Of a stretch of DNA of 64,000 nucleotides, positions 1 through 13,200 are shown piece after piece (position 1 is the first letter of the stretch; the number at the start of each line of letters is the position of its first letter). The position numbers and the translations under genes were made by a program. This stretch comes from Trichuris trichiura. Its lineage: Eukaryota; Nematoda; Enoplea; Trichinellida; Trichuridae. The stretch lies in assembly GCA_037903355.1 (NCBI GenBank), contig JBAJFE010000004.1, forward strand, positions 2,542,001 through 2,606,000, in the 5' to 3' direction. A model generated the notes under the pieces. That model worked only from the letters and a program-made list of their open reading frames with translations, was not told where the DNA came from and did not search any database.

Positions 1-1129
1 AATATAATTTATGCGAAAACGTTCCACTCTCGGTGTCTAGATTTCGTTTCTTTTTCCAACTTGCGGGTCTTTGCACATTAAGCAGGCGTTTTTGACAGAA
101 TATTGCGATTGACAAACGTTCCCGCCTATTTATTGCATTGGGCTTGAAGGCCTGAGCGTTATGCAAATCTCATATTCGTGAATTTTATTGTTTTTATGCA
201 AATTATAACAATTTGTTCTAAGTGCTGGCTGTTTTACTTAATGCCATTGAAGCTACACGTGCAATCATCGTTTAACCATGCACCTTCCTTTGTCGTTCAA
301 AAACAATCGCAGAAATCGTATCTCTGTAATTCCTTTGTCCTTTTTTGCGCGCCGCACCTTCCATATTAAGTTCCGCCTTCTATGAGCACTAAAATAATAT
401 AGCCAGTTATGAATTTGTATGAATTTTTGTTCAGTCCAAAATACAAGTCTTACTCGCGAGCGTCTGCCTACCTTATTCTGCCCTTGTTTAAGCCTAATCC
501 AAAATATAAATCTCGTTTTTACTCTTAGGCTTAGTTAAGGCTAAGAGACAAAACCCGCGCTTTTTTAAAATATTCCCGTTGCCACTTGCTATGGCTGAAC
601 AGTTGGGTTTCAGTTTTTAATTCAACTTTCTCCCTTTCTTTTTTTACTTAACAATAGGACTTAGGTGCGAGTGCGACGATATGATAGATGATAACTCAAG
701 TGAAATGGATGGCTTTTGGCAGAGTTCGTTTAGTGCTCAATGCTTTATGCCTCTCTTTTTTCAGCAACTGTAAAAATGGGACAGCTACGAAAGCGTTAAC
801 AGTTTCAAGTTTTGCCGTCATTCCAATGGCCAAATAGGGCTCTGATCATTCTAGCAAACACATGATAAAATCGTAAATTCTGAGCTTAACATTGTACGCA
901 ATTTCGGAATAGCAGTTAGGGGCTGAAGCTGTGCAAACGCAATAAATGAAATAAACTTGAGAGACGTAATGTTTACTAAATAGTTACTCCGAAAACAATC
1001 GGCAAATATGGTAAATACGCAGCCTAGAGGTTTACTGTAAAAATATTTCTAAAAGGACGAGCGATTTTCAAGCTGCAAAGCTTTATTGAATATGTTAACT
1101 CATTTTAGCCAAAGGAAAGCTCGAAAGCG
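1..1129. other. Non-coding, no gene seen
   Basis: AT-rich sequence with only short chance ORFs. The one structured part is a partial copy of the TTAGGC palindromic repeat near 467-560, listed separately. Confidence 0.6.
467..560. repeat. Partial copy of the TTAGGC palindromic repeat
   Basis: Contains AAGCCTAA followed about 40 bases later by CTTAGGCTTAG, then GCTAAGAGACAA. The last string also occurs beside the copy near 55.2 kb (GCTAAGAGACAAG). The two TTAGGC arms face each other as in the fuller copies. The boundaries are estimates. Confidence 0.5.
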
Positions 1130-1759
1130 TCATAACTTACGTGATGCCTTTACGTAAGAATTTTTTCTGCTGATTTCAGCAACGACCACGTCGGCGAAAT
1201 TTGAATTTCCAAGAATATTGCTTTGGCTTGAGACCAGCTGTGCTTCCAGATATCGTATGTACTGTATGGCAAGGCGCAGCGTTTTTATCTGCGTAACTGA
1301 CTTGTCCGTTGGAACGTAAGGTATTCTATACTTCAATGCTCTAAAAGCCTTCCTGATAGCCTCGCTTCGACGACGCTCTTTCAGCAGATTGCGCATACGT
1401 GCTCTGTTGTTCCTTTCCATGGTGCATACAGGCTCTTTGTGTCGAATTTTGCCTTTTGCAAACAGTATGGACGGAATGCATTGTTCCTGGACTGCATCAA
1501 CATGATTATCCAACGTAATCGAATGCATGCGGTCTGGCATGGTCGCTTCGTGTATTTCATTTTGATAACTATTCAAGTAGTCAGAGAATGCCAAGTCGTA
1601 AGTATGTGCAGACGATATTGAATCTAGAGGGCATTGCATAGTGGTCGCGGATGACCAGAATGAGTCATCCGCTTGATTATTGAAACTTCCGGCTGTGGGA
1701 CATAAGATATTCGCATCATATTGTCCATTATTGCAAGCAGTCGCTGACCAGTACATCAT
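1130..1759 (-). CDS. HAND-like bHLH transcription factor
   Basis: A 209-residue open frame starts at ATG 1759. Its basic helix-loop-helix domain covers about residues 113-173. The basic part reads RNNRARMRNLLKERRR, helix 1 has AFRALKYRIPYVP, and helix 2 has IKTLRLAIQYIRYLEAQL. The KERRR plus IKTLRLA combination is typical of HAND proteins, nuclear factors that bind E-boxes as dimers and direct mesoderm development. Other class II bHLH families (twist, Fer, TCF21) remain possible. The N-terminal 110 residues are rich in Asn, Ser and Asp and not recognised. A GTAAGT string lies just before the stop, so the last few residues may be read-through of a donor and a further exon may exist downstream. 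I saw no other exon. Confidence 0.75.
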   Translation of the reverse strand: MMYWSATACNNGQYDANILCPTAGSFNNQADDSFWSSATTMQCPLDSISSAHTYDLAFSDYLNSYQNEIHEATMPDRMHSITLDNHVDAVQEQCIPSILFAKGKIRHKEPVCTMERNNRARMRNLLKERRRSEAIRKAFRALKYRIPYVPTDKSVTQIKTLRLAIQYIRYLEAQLVSSQSNILGNSNFADVVVAEISRKNSYVKASRKL

Positions 1760-4202
1760 TGAACTGAGACACTGAGTCCTTGGGCAGCAGTGACCGTTGA
1801 GAGCTAAGACAGCGGAACACGAGTGCTATTTGTCCAGACCGTACAATTAGTTCTTGCAATGGATTAACAGCATTGGCTGGCGACCGTCGGTACTTTTTGA
1901 CGCCTACTTCCGATTGACCATAGTACATACTTGCAAGTGGTCGGTTTACTCAACACCAGTAGCCTATGTTGTCTTAACAATAGCTGATAAATACTTTTCA
2001 GTAAAAGACGGCCGGAAAAGGTATTCCTAAGTTTTGATTTTCACGTAACAATGCATTGGAGATGACCGCGTTGCGACGCAATGTATTATCCCTCTGCTTT
2101 CAGTGGATCTGCTCTTTTTTATTACAACTGTCCAAGTTTTCGAGAGACCTGCCGGCCGGTCATCTTTTGTTTACCAATTATGTCAACGGAAGTAGTTTGC
2201 TATGTAGATGTCGCTGTATTCATCTTAGGTTCGTTGCTTAATTATCCGAAGAGAAGTTGGCAGTACCGACCTGCTGCCATAGAAAGGAAGGCAGAGTTCA
2301 AGCATTTCAAGAGTGAGTACAATCCAAAAATGTTGTATCGGTCAAGTACTCTCAACTTGACTTCTACAATGGATTGGCGCGTGGATTGACAGAAGAAAAC
2401 ATGCGCACAGAGAGAACGACAGCGTTAATCGCTTTATCCGCTTGGTAAATACTTCATACGACAGCGTAAGATACTGCTGTTAAATGTCTAGCAACTATTA
2501 ATGCTTGACATTTGCCGTTTATTTTCTTAATTAATCAACGTTAACGAATGGTCGATCTGTTGGACTGCTATTACATCTGTTTATTCATACTTTCTCCTGT
2601 AAGCTTCCAAAAAATCAGAACAACGTATTTACTAAACGGAAATGCAACGTTAGAGAAGGTAACTATTCTAGAAGCACAGTTTTGACTTGCGCTGCCGAAT
2701 TCCAACGCGCGCAGAGCATGCTAGAGGCCTACTAACAGTGGAATATGTTGACTTCTCACAAGTAAGGTCGAAAAATAAGTAGTACAAGCCTTTTATTGGT
2801 CTAGTTAAATGTTTCAAGCGGATATGTAAAATCTGCTTAGTTGCTGCGCCATTTAAAGAGTTCATTAAAGCGTTGCGGTCGTTTTCCAAAATGCTACTGT
2901 AAGCTAATAAGAAAATCAGGTTAGTCTGAACGTGACTCAAATTTTTGATTTACGACGCGCGGGTAATAGTTTACTATTATTTTTTCGTGCATTTGGTACT
3001 GTTCTGTCGAGTTTCTGAGGCAAGAAAATGTCAGCGTCTTTAAAAGGATGTCCTAAACAGATGCTCATGTTGTCTCTAACAACGAACAATGTAGGAGGCT
3101 GTAGAATAAATATTAAACTGAAATTTTACGATTCCATACCTGGAAACAATACTGGTGCATGAAAACTTTAATAAATAACCCAACCAAAGGGCTACCTTGT
3201 AAGGTCTACGTCAGTATGCGAAATTTGGTTATATTTCAAACAATCTAAGCTTGTTTGGTAATAAACGCATTTTTTTAGTAATAAAACGACGATATTAAAA
3301 TAGGTTTATCTAAACAGTTCAAAAATGCATTTAATTCCACTTCGTATAGAAATACAGTATCCACCGCTTAATATGTACTTGCAGTTAGGCAATACAGCCT
3401 GTTTTAAGCGAATGCGGCGTTTTTTCCTTTCGGATAAACTATAGAAACCTATGGTTTTTGCCTTCTTTAGTTCCTTTTCCTCTTGCCGCCTTCAGCTTAT
3501 CCTTCTCCCAAAGATGAGCTATTTATTGTTTTCGCTTTTCATTGCTCGTCAGTCGTTTGGAGCCTGCATTTTGTTTTTCCGTTTGACAATAGACAAGGCA
3601 GACATCGTTGCTTAGAACTAGAACCAATTTCCGTTAGTCCAAGTTAACCTCAGACAGCCTAACTAAAGTAACCGCTAATTTTAAATTTAAGCTTAGGCTG
3701 TGTAGGGTTACCGGCACCAACAGAACACGATTTTAGACTTAGACTTAGGCGGCCAGCAATTCGATGGACTAAACGAACTTGATTTCGTTTCTAATCTACA
3801 GTACAACCTAATGTTTAAGAAAAATCGTTCAGTTTTTAAAAAGCGGTTAAACGTATTTTTCTCCCAATTTATTTTTGATGCAACAGTTTTTACTTTTCGT
3901 GGGATAAAGAATTTTAGGATTAAATAAGCAAACGATTCGCAACGATTTACAAGTTACCTTTGCCTTGCGGTAAATAAGAATTGTGTTTTTCTGAACTTAT
4001 TTCTTCAAACTTGATGCACTCTGCCTTGCAAGTGATGTTTTCTTGCATTTTTATTACGTTTAGTCGTTAGAACACTAAGCGAAACGTTCTTTGAATTGAG
4101 CAGCCGGAATAAATTTTGAAAACTACGTTTTAGCGATTGTTGCTCGTTCCGGTAGGCTGGAAGACAATTTCCATCGAGGATTTTGCTAGTTTTTGCCTTC
4201 GT
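1760..4202. other. Intergenic, no gene seen
   Basis: AT-rich, short ORFs only. Around 3690-3745 there are scattered TTAGGC-like hexamers that may be a decayed copy of the palindromic repeat. It probably contains the promoters of the divergent bHLH and ICE2 genes, but no clear TATA box stands out. Confidence 0.5.
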
Positions 4203-7200
4203 ATGACTAGCGGCGAAGAACCAGCTGCAGATCAAAGCATTGAGCGCCTTTTTTTGACGTCCAGCGACTCGGAAGACGAGGCATACCGTGAAAGAGAAAA
4301 TTGCAAAAATGTCTTCTCTAGCGAAAGGAAAAACCTGGAAGATGGACTAAACGATGAAAAGAAAGAACTGGAAAATAAAATATCCAAAGAAAGAAAAGAT
4401 TCGGAAAATGAAATGTCTAACGAAGATGTTGACTCGAAAGATGGAATGTCCAGTAGAGGGGAAGATTTGGAAAGTAAAACGTCCATCGAAATACAAGACT
4501 CCGACGATGAAAAATTATTCATTGATTCGGAAGGCGGAACATACAATGAATGTGAAGAATCCAAAAGTGGAGCATGGGGCGAAGGCGAAGATTGGGGAGA
4601 CGAAGAGTGGGAGGCATTGGTTGCTTCTATGAAAGCGAATGAAGATTTGCAAGATAACGAAGAATTAAATGATGCCAATTCGTCGACCGGAAATTGGTTT
4701 GCAGGAACAATGAGCGAAAGTGACCATGAATTCGAAGTAATGGACATATTTCATAGAAAGTGTTACGGTTGCTTCTTGAAAAAATGTGTCAAAAAGCTGG
4801 GCCGTTTCGGCTTAGAAAAACCTTCTTCCTCGGACGAAGAAGAAGTTGAACGTCAAATATGCGAGTCTTCAAGTAAACCTGCTACTGATGCGGAGCTACC
4901 GGAAGTAAATTCTGAAACTGCGGAAGACCAAAACCTCCAAATCGATACCGCTGACAGCAGCCAACCATCCGTCATAGCAGAGGATATGATACCTGCTGTT
5001 AGGTATTGTTGTTCGCCTTCTAGCCCTCCTACGAATATTTCAGTTGTTTTAGTTTGGCTGAAAAACATGAAAAAGAAATACGAGTCGAGGAGGAACACAA
5101 GCCGGAAGACGAAGATGAAATTGAGAAAAATGACTCGCAGGTTACAGGTAGTGACAAGGAAAAAGAGAAGTCACAAGAAGAGAGGGAAATGATTTCAAAA
5201 ATCGAGATTTGCCGCCCGACTTCTATTGTTCCGGAAGCTCAAGGACCGCGCGTGCCAAAGGAAGAACAAGCTTTTGTTCCATATACCTTTTACAGTCAGC
5301 ACTCCTCGCTTACGGAGAAGGAGCACATCCACTATGTCGCCATGTCGCTGCAACGTGCCAGCGGCGCAGCTTTTGTTCATAAAGAGGATAAAAAAAAGTT
5401 TTCGGTTTGTCATCCAGTAAACAAGGTTTACAGAACATCCATAAGGTTGTTTCTATATTTGAGACCATCAAGGAGAAGTTGACAGAAGAGAATGAGAAGT
5501 TTAACGATGAAGTTCGTCAACTTACAACGGCTATGCATAAGAACCGTTATCACACGTTACCCACGTCAATTCGTTCCTATGTTCAAGTATGCAAAAGCCG
5601 ATAGGACATTAAGTTGAACGTCATCTTTCCTTTAGGACATTTTTTTGGCCAAAATTCAACGCCTTTGTCGTTACGCACCGCGGGCTTACGATCTCGCTGG
5701 CCAGTGTTCTATGGATTCGGATGTGTACACGCAGAGTACTCCAGTTTTGGAATTTTCCAAATGCCTTTTGGTTGTGGTAACTTATTGTCACATTGCCTTG
5801 TCGTAGTTTAAGCTTTAAAATATACTTTCACGGTCAGGGTACTGCACCGTCCGTCCAACTTCCAAATTTGAAACGCAAAGCCATTATTCGTTATCGCGAA
5901 GTTGCGCCAGTAAGCGAACGTTATCCGGCCAACTTCCATCTAGAGAAGGTTGGCATAATTTCGGTTGAACAAAAATCGATCGTTTTGTTTAGAAACCAAT
6001 TACCGCCGATCCAAATATCCCGTTGCTTTTGGAAAAGTACAATGCAGACGTAGTGGCGTCCTCATCTTCGCTTAAGACAATTTTGGCTGATTTCGGTCCA
6101 TTCCATTCCGGCAAGTATGACATACCCGTATACATTAAAAGTTGCAAAGTGAAAGGTGATTCTTGTTTTTCCTCTCATCTCTCTGTTGAGCGCCCTACGT
6201 TTAGGCACTTTGAAAAGAGTCATATTTCTGCTGAAGCCATTGGTATCGACGAAACTAAGCGTCCCGCAACTGCTTTCCTACATTGCCAAATATGCCCTTC
6301 AAATGAACCTTTTAGTGGAGCCAACGGAGGAAAATAGTAAGTATACTTTGTATTGCTTTTCGAGCAATCTGTTTTTTACGTAATCAGTCTGTTGAACAAT
6401 AATAGATATGTAATTTTATTAGAGAGGCTTTCAACATACAGCCTGCTTACGTTTATGATTGTTCAACAGATTGCTTCCGTAAAAGGTAACGAAAATCTAC
6501 TCTCCCGCTGCTGAAAGTGACTAGTCGGTCCGCGGTTAACGCCTGCAGCCTTACAGTTGTTTTCCAGCATCGCTTTTTCGCATTATCTCGATTTTAAAGC
6601 GCAGTGTCAACTTACAATGTTATCTTAAGTATTTATTTGAATTTTACGTGTAACATTAGCTTTAGCAGAGGGCGCGGTAGTCTTACGTTACCGCAGTTGT
6701 ACTGTAACCCAAAATCGGTTGGATGCATATATAATTTTGCGCAAAGAAGAGTGTGGCCTTGTTGGTCTATTAAACGACTTTTAATTTTAAGTTATTTTTC
6801 CATTCAGCAATGAATTGATTTTGCAAGGGTTTTTTGCCTTTGCCGACAAGTGACGGCCATTGGCAGGCCGAAAAGTTAATCGTTTTGTTTTGCGGCGACT
6901 GGACCGAGATACAGTACGCTTCTAACTTGAGAATCAAAACGCTTCAAGATTTTAGCTTTTAACAGAAGTTTCTTGAGAAATTAGAAAACGTAGCCAATGG
7001 TTAGCTTCCGTAAAACGTAATAATAGTCATCCTGAACGAAATGTTGCTTCGAACAAAGGTTAACTACGAGTAACCGGGCGTTGTTTCAGAATGCGCCTTC
7101 TATCGATGGCTATCGGTCGCAATGACAGAATTGTTAAAGAGGGCTATTGTAAAGCGTCCATTGTACAAAATAGAAGTGTTACCTTCTCCGCAGCTTTCGG

Positions 7201-10200
7201 GACTGCTCGTGGGCAGTAAAAAAACGAAGTGCACACAATAGTCCGTAATTGACCCACCGCTGAAGGCGGGCAGCAGTAACCCCGAAGCTACGGAAAATAA
7301 AATGCTCAGAAGTAGTTGGCGCTTTGACTGTTTTTTTCTACGGCATTGTGAACAGCGCCACTTATTCCATTCTTGCGTAGTTTTACGTTTAAGGTACACA
7401 TCACTACTTTATACGGTATGTTTTCTTGCCCGTTGATGGGTTCTGAAATTAAACCGATACAAATGCCCTACCAACTGATGGATGAGCAATTATTAAGGAA
7501 AAATACAAAACAAACACTTAACATAACCATTACCACCATCGCTGACGACGGGACAAGGTTAGTTCCGAAAGCTACGAACTGTTTAAGTACTTGTTCTGTA
7601 TATTTTTCCTTAATAATTGCTCATCCATCCGTTGGTAGGGCATTTGCTTCGGTTTAATTTCAGAACCCATCAACTGGCTAGAGAACATACCTTATAAAGT
7701 AGTGATGAAAATCCATTGCCTTGTTAAGAAGCACCCCGTCTTCAAGTTTAAGGTATACATTTTTATTACGGATACGCAGATAAATCATTATGTATATTTT
7801 TATATTTTATTACGGATGGGGCAGATAAATCAAGAATAAATGTAACAAGCGATGATTTCTTGGACATAATAAGTAACTTATGGACCGGATACCTCCGGCG
7901 TCCCCTTTCCCTGTTTTACGTAGAACCTGTTCAAACCTAAAGCAATAAATCTGTTAAAGAGAAATACCCAACTGTGTTTTAAAAAATTTGTTTGATTTCA
8001 TTACTTATTCTACGGAAAATACGCCTTTTCATTTGACGCTGACGGTGTTGCTATAGGATGCTACAGTAATCTCGTTTTCAGCATCCCCGTTTCTCTAAAA
8101 GGAATGAAAAAAATAATAATATAAGTGACGGTTTAAAAACTGTACGCGCTTAATATTCCTTAATGCTTACTGATGGCCAAGCGAGAAGGCTTAGAAAAAA
8201 TTAAGTTATAGCATTCAAAAAGTACCTGTTGATCTTACTTTTCTTCAGGAGAGGACGTTTCTAAACGAAGCTAAAGTCATTTAAATTTTAAATATACATC
8301 AATGGCATATGGCATTAATTAGGAGCGGTCGTACTTTGAGACCGAAAGTCGCTGAACGCTTAAACCGTCAATAATCTGCTTACAAACTATCTTCCCGCCG
8401 ACGTTGTTTGACGGATAAATGTCTGCAATTCAAGTTGGTTTTGTTTAGCTTTCAAATGACTTTTTAAATCTCGAGTAAAATGCCACTTTTTTGAACTTAT
8501 CGAAAAGTTCGAGTTTTCGGAATTTGAAAGAAAAACATTTCGGTTGTTAGCAGATGGTTGTATTTCGATTACGGAACATTGAAAATAAGGGGTGCAACCG
8601 TGGAACAACGCGACGCGAAAGCGAATCAACTACTTTTTCACGGTGTAATTAATCATTGAATTGTCGCCAAAGAGCAAAGCCATTTTTCCCAGTGAGCGCC
8701 GACTGCTTGCTGCTTTCAACAATAAGTTACTTTCGAAATTGCTCGTTTTTTTAAACTCTCGAGAAGGCGGGGAAAAATGATTAACATGGCCATGCATACT
8801 GTAGTGCCCTAAGCGACTTTAGCGCTTTTGGCTTCGGACTGCCTGCTTTTTTGTGCAAAAAGGCTGTATTTAAATGTTGTAGTAAGTCACGCTTTTTATA
8901 TGCGCGCGTATTAACCAACGAACGGGTCAAATACCGTCTTTTTTACGACACGTTTCATTGCATGTTTTGATCTTCAGGTTAAAAGTATACTGTAAAGTGT
9001 TACGTCAACATGTTAATTGAGTTGGTGTTTCGCTGACCTTTCTGGTTCATTTTGTCCACATCCGATTAATTCCTTATCAAGTTAGCCTGTAGGCAGTTAA
9101 GCTGCGTAAATACGAATAAAGGCTTTGGAAGAATAAGTCAAAAATGACGAAGTGCTCGAGACTTAAAAGTCGATCTGTTTTTGTACCGCGTTCAACGCGG
9201 CGAGACAAACGTCGCATGCGATGAACAATGAGCAACCATCGAACGACTCCGCCCTTACTCGTTGTGGCCTGCTTTTACGTTATTGAACCACCAGTATACG
9301 CCGCTGACCATAATCGATCGCCTTGCGTATGTAGTAAACACGACCAACATTAGCAAACAAATTTTATTATTAGACAAAGTCTTTTTGCACGAAAGGATTG
9401 CTTCCAATACAGTATCTTTGGGATGACTTATTATTGGGCACGTAAAATCGCAATAGCACATACAATCCGAATTCGAAAACACTGTACAATAGGCTATTTT
9501 GAGGTACACAGATAATAGGTATGCGAACAGTAGACAGTGCGCGGCCCTTTAAGCTGTCTTCTTAGCCGGCGCCTTCTTTGGCTTCGCTGTCGCTGGCTTC
9601 TTTGCTTTTGGTGCCTTTGGCTTCTTTGGGGCTTTTGACTTCGCAGCTTTCGTAGGCTTCTTCACCTTTGACGGGCCGGCTGCTTTTGGCTTGGTTGCCT
9701 TCGGCTTTTTCGCCTTCTTTGCTTTTGCACTTGATTCACTGGCGGCGACATGAGTAGCGGTTGTAGTCTTTTTCGCTCGCGGTTTTGCCGCTGTCGTCGT
9801 CGTCTTCTTCTTGGGAGCCTTTGGCTTTTTGGCCTTCGTAACTGGTCCTTTCGGTTCACCAACGCGGAAACGGCCAGATGCTCCGGTACCCTTGGTGAGT
9901 TTCAACGCACCCGTGGCAACACCTCGCTTCAGGGCCGACTTGATATGCGCGTTGATCATTTTGGTGTCCGTTCCGACTTTGTAGTTCGCCATGATGTACT
10001 TGAGCAGAGCTTGTCGGCTCGAACCGCCGTGTTCCTTCAGCGTACGTAAAGCGGTAACAACCATATCGGAGTAGGCGGGATGACTGCTAGTCGCCTTCGG
10101 TTTTGCCGGTCCGCGGGGCTTGACTGGTTTCTTCGCTCCGGCGGTGGCCTTCTTCATCGGTGCAGGCGACGCTGGTACATCCGGGGTCGACATATCAAGT

Positions 10201-13200
10201 GGAGTAGACGTCAACGATCCCACTTCGAATTGGTAAAGAGGCAGCAATTTCCAACAACTTCAGACCAACGAAAACGAACTGACTGTTCATCGCCGCGCGC
10301 GACTGTTATATAGACGAAAGCAAACGACCGCTCCATCTTTTGGACGCAGCAGGCTCGCTCTGTCGCATTTGCTCTGCCGCTGCGTTTCTTCCTCGGCGTA
10401 CTTTTAGTTATAACTTCTGTTTTTCATTTTCAATCTTGGTGCAGTATGCATCAAACGATAGCCAATTGTACGAGCTACAAGTTGCGCTTTGTCTCGTTTG
10501 AATTGATCGAACCGTTTGAGCGCTAGGCCGAAAAATATTGTTTCAATTTTGAACGAGGCCTCTTTTGGTCTCACTTAAAGGCATTTTCCTTGCGAGCGCT
10601 TGGACGAATTGGGTTGAAATTGGTACCATTCGACGGAACAAAGGTCGCGCTACGCGTACGTGTTAACATTGTTGAGATTCGTTGCTGTTGGTCGCTTCTA
10701 GTGGCCGATAAACGCGGCCCAACTTACTCGGCCGGCCGGGCACGCGTTTCGCTATGGCCGCTCTTTGAAGGGTCCCTGGCGCGCACCCAACGAACTGAAT
10801 TCACCCAACATGGCTCACATTCTAATCATTTGCACCCATTTAAGGGTCTGGCTCATCGGTGAGGCGAGGCGATGCTTCTTTAGAGCGTGACGAGGCCGAA
10901 GAGGGTGAAGACGTGTTGAAGAATAGCGCAGCGAACCCAGCGAACGTCAGCTCACGAAATCCACCCAAGGAGTAAGTTTCAAAGTTTGCTACACCTCTTA
11001 TCAGTCCTGTAATTTAATTTTCTATTAACTTACTTTCACTTGGCTATATTTCAAGGGTCCATCTCCATTGTAGCCGACTTAGCCCTCCCCAAAGGTTACT
11101 TTGGGCGCTCTCGTGACGAGACGCTTAAGGAAAAGTGCCGATTATTTCGAATGCTCTTTCTGTTATGTTGTAAGAATTCCCTCCCTTAGGTATGGCGGGT
11201 CCACCTCCGTGATCAGATAATCCCTTTGAAGCCCTAAACAACAAGGGACTGCCCATATGTTTACATTTCTATATGCATGCAAATAGCTTATGGCGGGACT
11301 TCCTTGGCGGCTTGTTTTTTGGTCATTTTGTTTCTCCAGTCCGTATAACGTATTGGTTCTATCCGTGCTGCCTTCGCAATAACAATTTCGCTTTAATGCA
11401 CTCTGTTTCGTAGTTTCCCAATATGGTCATTATTGCATAAAACTACGAAAACGTCATTTAAAAGTTTTTCCCAGACGAGATCAACGTTTGAAAAAGTGTA
11501 CGGTTGTCCATTGCGTTTGAGTCTTTGGGCAACAGCGTATTGTGGCATCGACGCGTTCTATAAAATTCAAATCTGCGTTTGTTGGCGAATTGCCAAGACT
11601 GGGCGCGGTTTGATTTTTGAATTTCGGCGTTTCGCCAAGCGCCGTTTAGGCTTTAAGCTATTTTTTACTCTCATCGCTAGGCGACAGTCGTTTTCCGCTT
11701 ATTGCAGACGTTAAATCTTTTTGAATTCAAATTTGCCGCTTTTGGAGGCGCGGCGGTAGTCCCAACTTTGTGCTTGACAAGTCGGCAGTTTTTCTTGTTG
11801 AATTTTCTAAGTTCTGTTCGACCAAATGTTCATGCCAAATGGGTGATTGACTGCTATAGCGAAAAAATAGCGAAAACCTCAATTTTTCCAACTTCCAAGT
11901 TTGAGAATATTTTCCTTTGTTGGTCAGGATAACAGCGCTGTCTCCAGCTTGCGTCATTTCCAATCCGGTTTTGAATGGCTGACCCACTTTTGCATTCATC
12001 AATCGTTGTTGTCGTCGTCTGGGCTTCACCATCCCAAAGAAGCCGCACGCTGCTTATCCATTCAAAGTAAAGATGCCAGTTGGTCCGGATATCCTTTTTT
12101 GGGAAATTTGAATCTCTCGTCGTTACTTGCGCGTAGGCGGATGACGACTGATCGCCCTTGGCTTCAACGAACCATATCTTTCATTCCGGATTTTGAGTTT
12201 TCAAATTTCCTTTTTTGATAATCGACCAATCGATACCAGTGAAGGGCACCTGCAAATTCGTTTATTTGCTGTTGACTCTCCGCTGTGGCTTCAAAGCGGT
12301 TACCCGAAAGACGAAGGCGTACGAAGACTAGTGAATGTTGGTTCTCGCTAAGCGCCGGTGATTTCAGTTGCTTTATTTGTCCACAATTGGCGAGGAGGAT
12401 AAGAAGCCCAGTTTGTAAAGAACCATTGCGAGGTACGGTAAGTCGATTGACCTCGCGACCAGCTGGGCTAACAATGACCACGCGTCCAGTTCCATTTGTG
12501 CTCTGACCTCGATGTCATTGTTCCACAGGTATACTATAAGGATTCTGATCACCCATGGCGCGTAGAAACGTGACCTGTGGCGTCGTTGCCGTACAAAGAC
12601 TTCATAAGTTTGGAAGGATAGAAAATGATGACGAAATGTCTTCAAATCGAAACTGTAATTTCTTTGTGATCATTTCCCTCGCTTAAACTGTTCGCTAAGA
12701 CAACGGCTTCCGCCATAGGGGGCAATTTAAAATGTGTTGTCTTCGTTTGATCAATAATTCCAGCTTTTACATGGCTTTTGCGTGTTGCGAGACGTTTACC
12801 ATCAGCTTCGTTTAGTCTATTTACTTTGGCCATTCGCCCTCGGTTTGTTATGTCGATTAGATAAGGTTGACAGTAATAGTCCGTCCAGCCGTTAACGTTG
12901 TTGCATCGCGGGCGGTGAACGCTGGAAATGGTAGTTTAAGAAAGCCACTTTTACTTTTATTTAAATTTTTGAACATCCAAAAGACGTCGGAAACTGTTCT
13001 GCATTAATGATTGAACTTTTTTTCTCCTAGCGAGCACTGCTTATTGTCACGCAAGCATTGAATTCAAATTTTCCGCGAGCGAACTTGACTACAGATTATG
13101 CAAATGAGTTTTTGAATTTCTTACTGTCCGAAGACGCAGTTCTTCTTTGTGGTCTTTTGAAATTTCGAGTTTTGTTTACTACCGACAGCAGGCTAAGCGC

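Noticed and set aside
4232..4747. 171-residue Ser-rich minus ORF
   Set aside because: Antisense shadow of the acidic ICE2 exon; Ser runs mirror the Glu/Asp codons.
9662..10049. Arg-rich and Cys-rich ORFs overlapping histone H1
   Set aside because: Frame shadows of the Lys/Ala-rich H1 tail.
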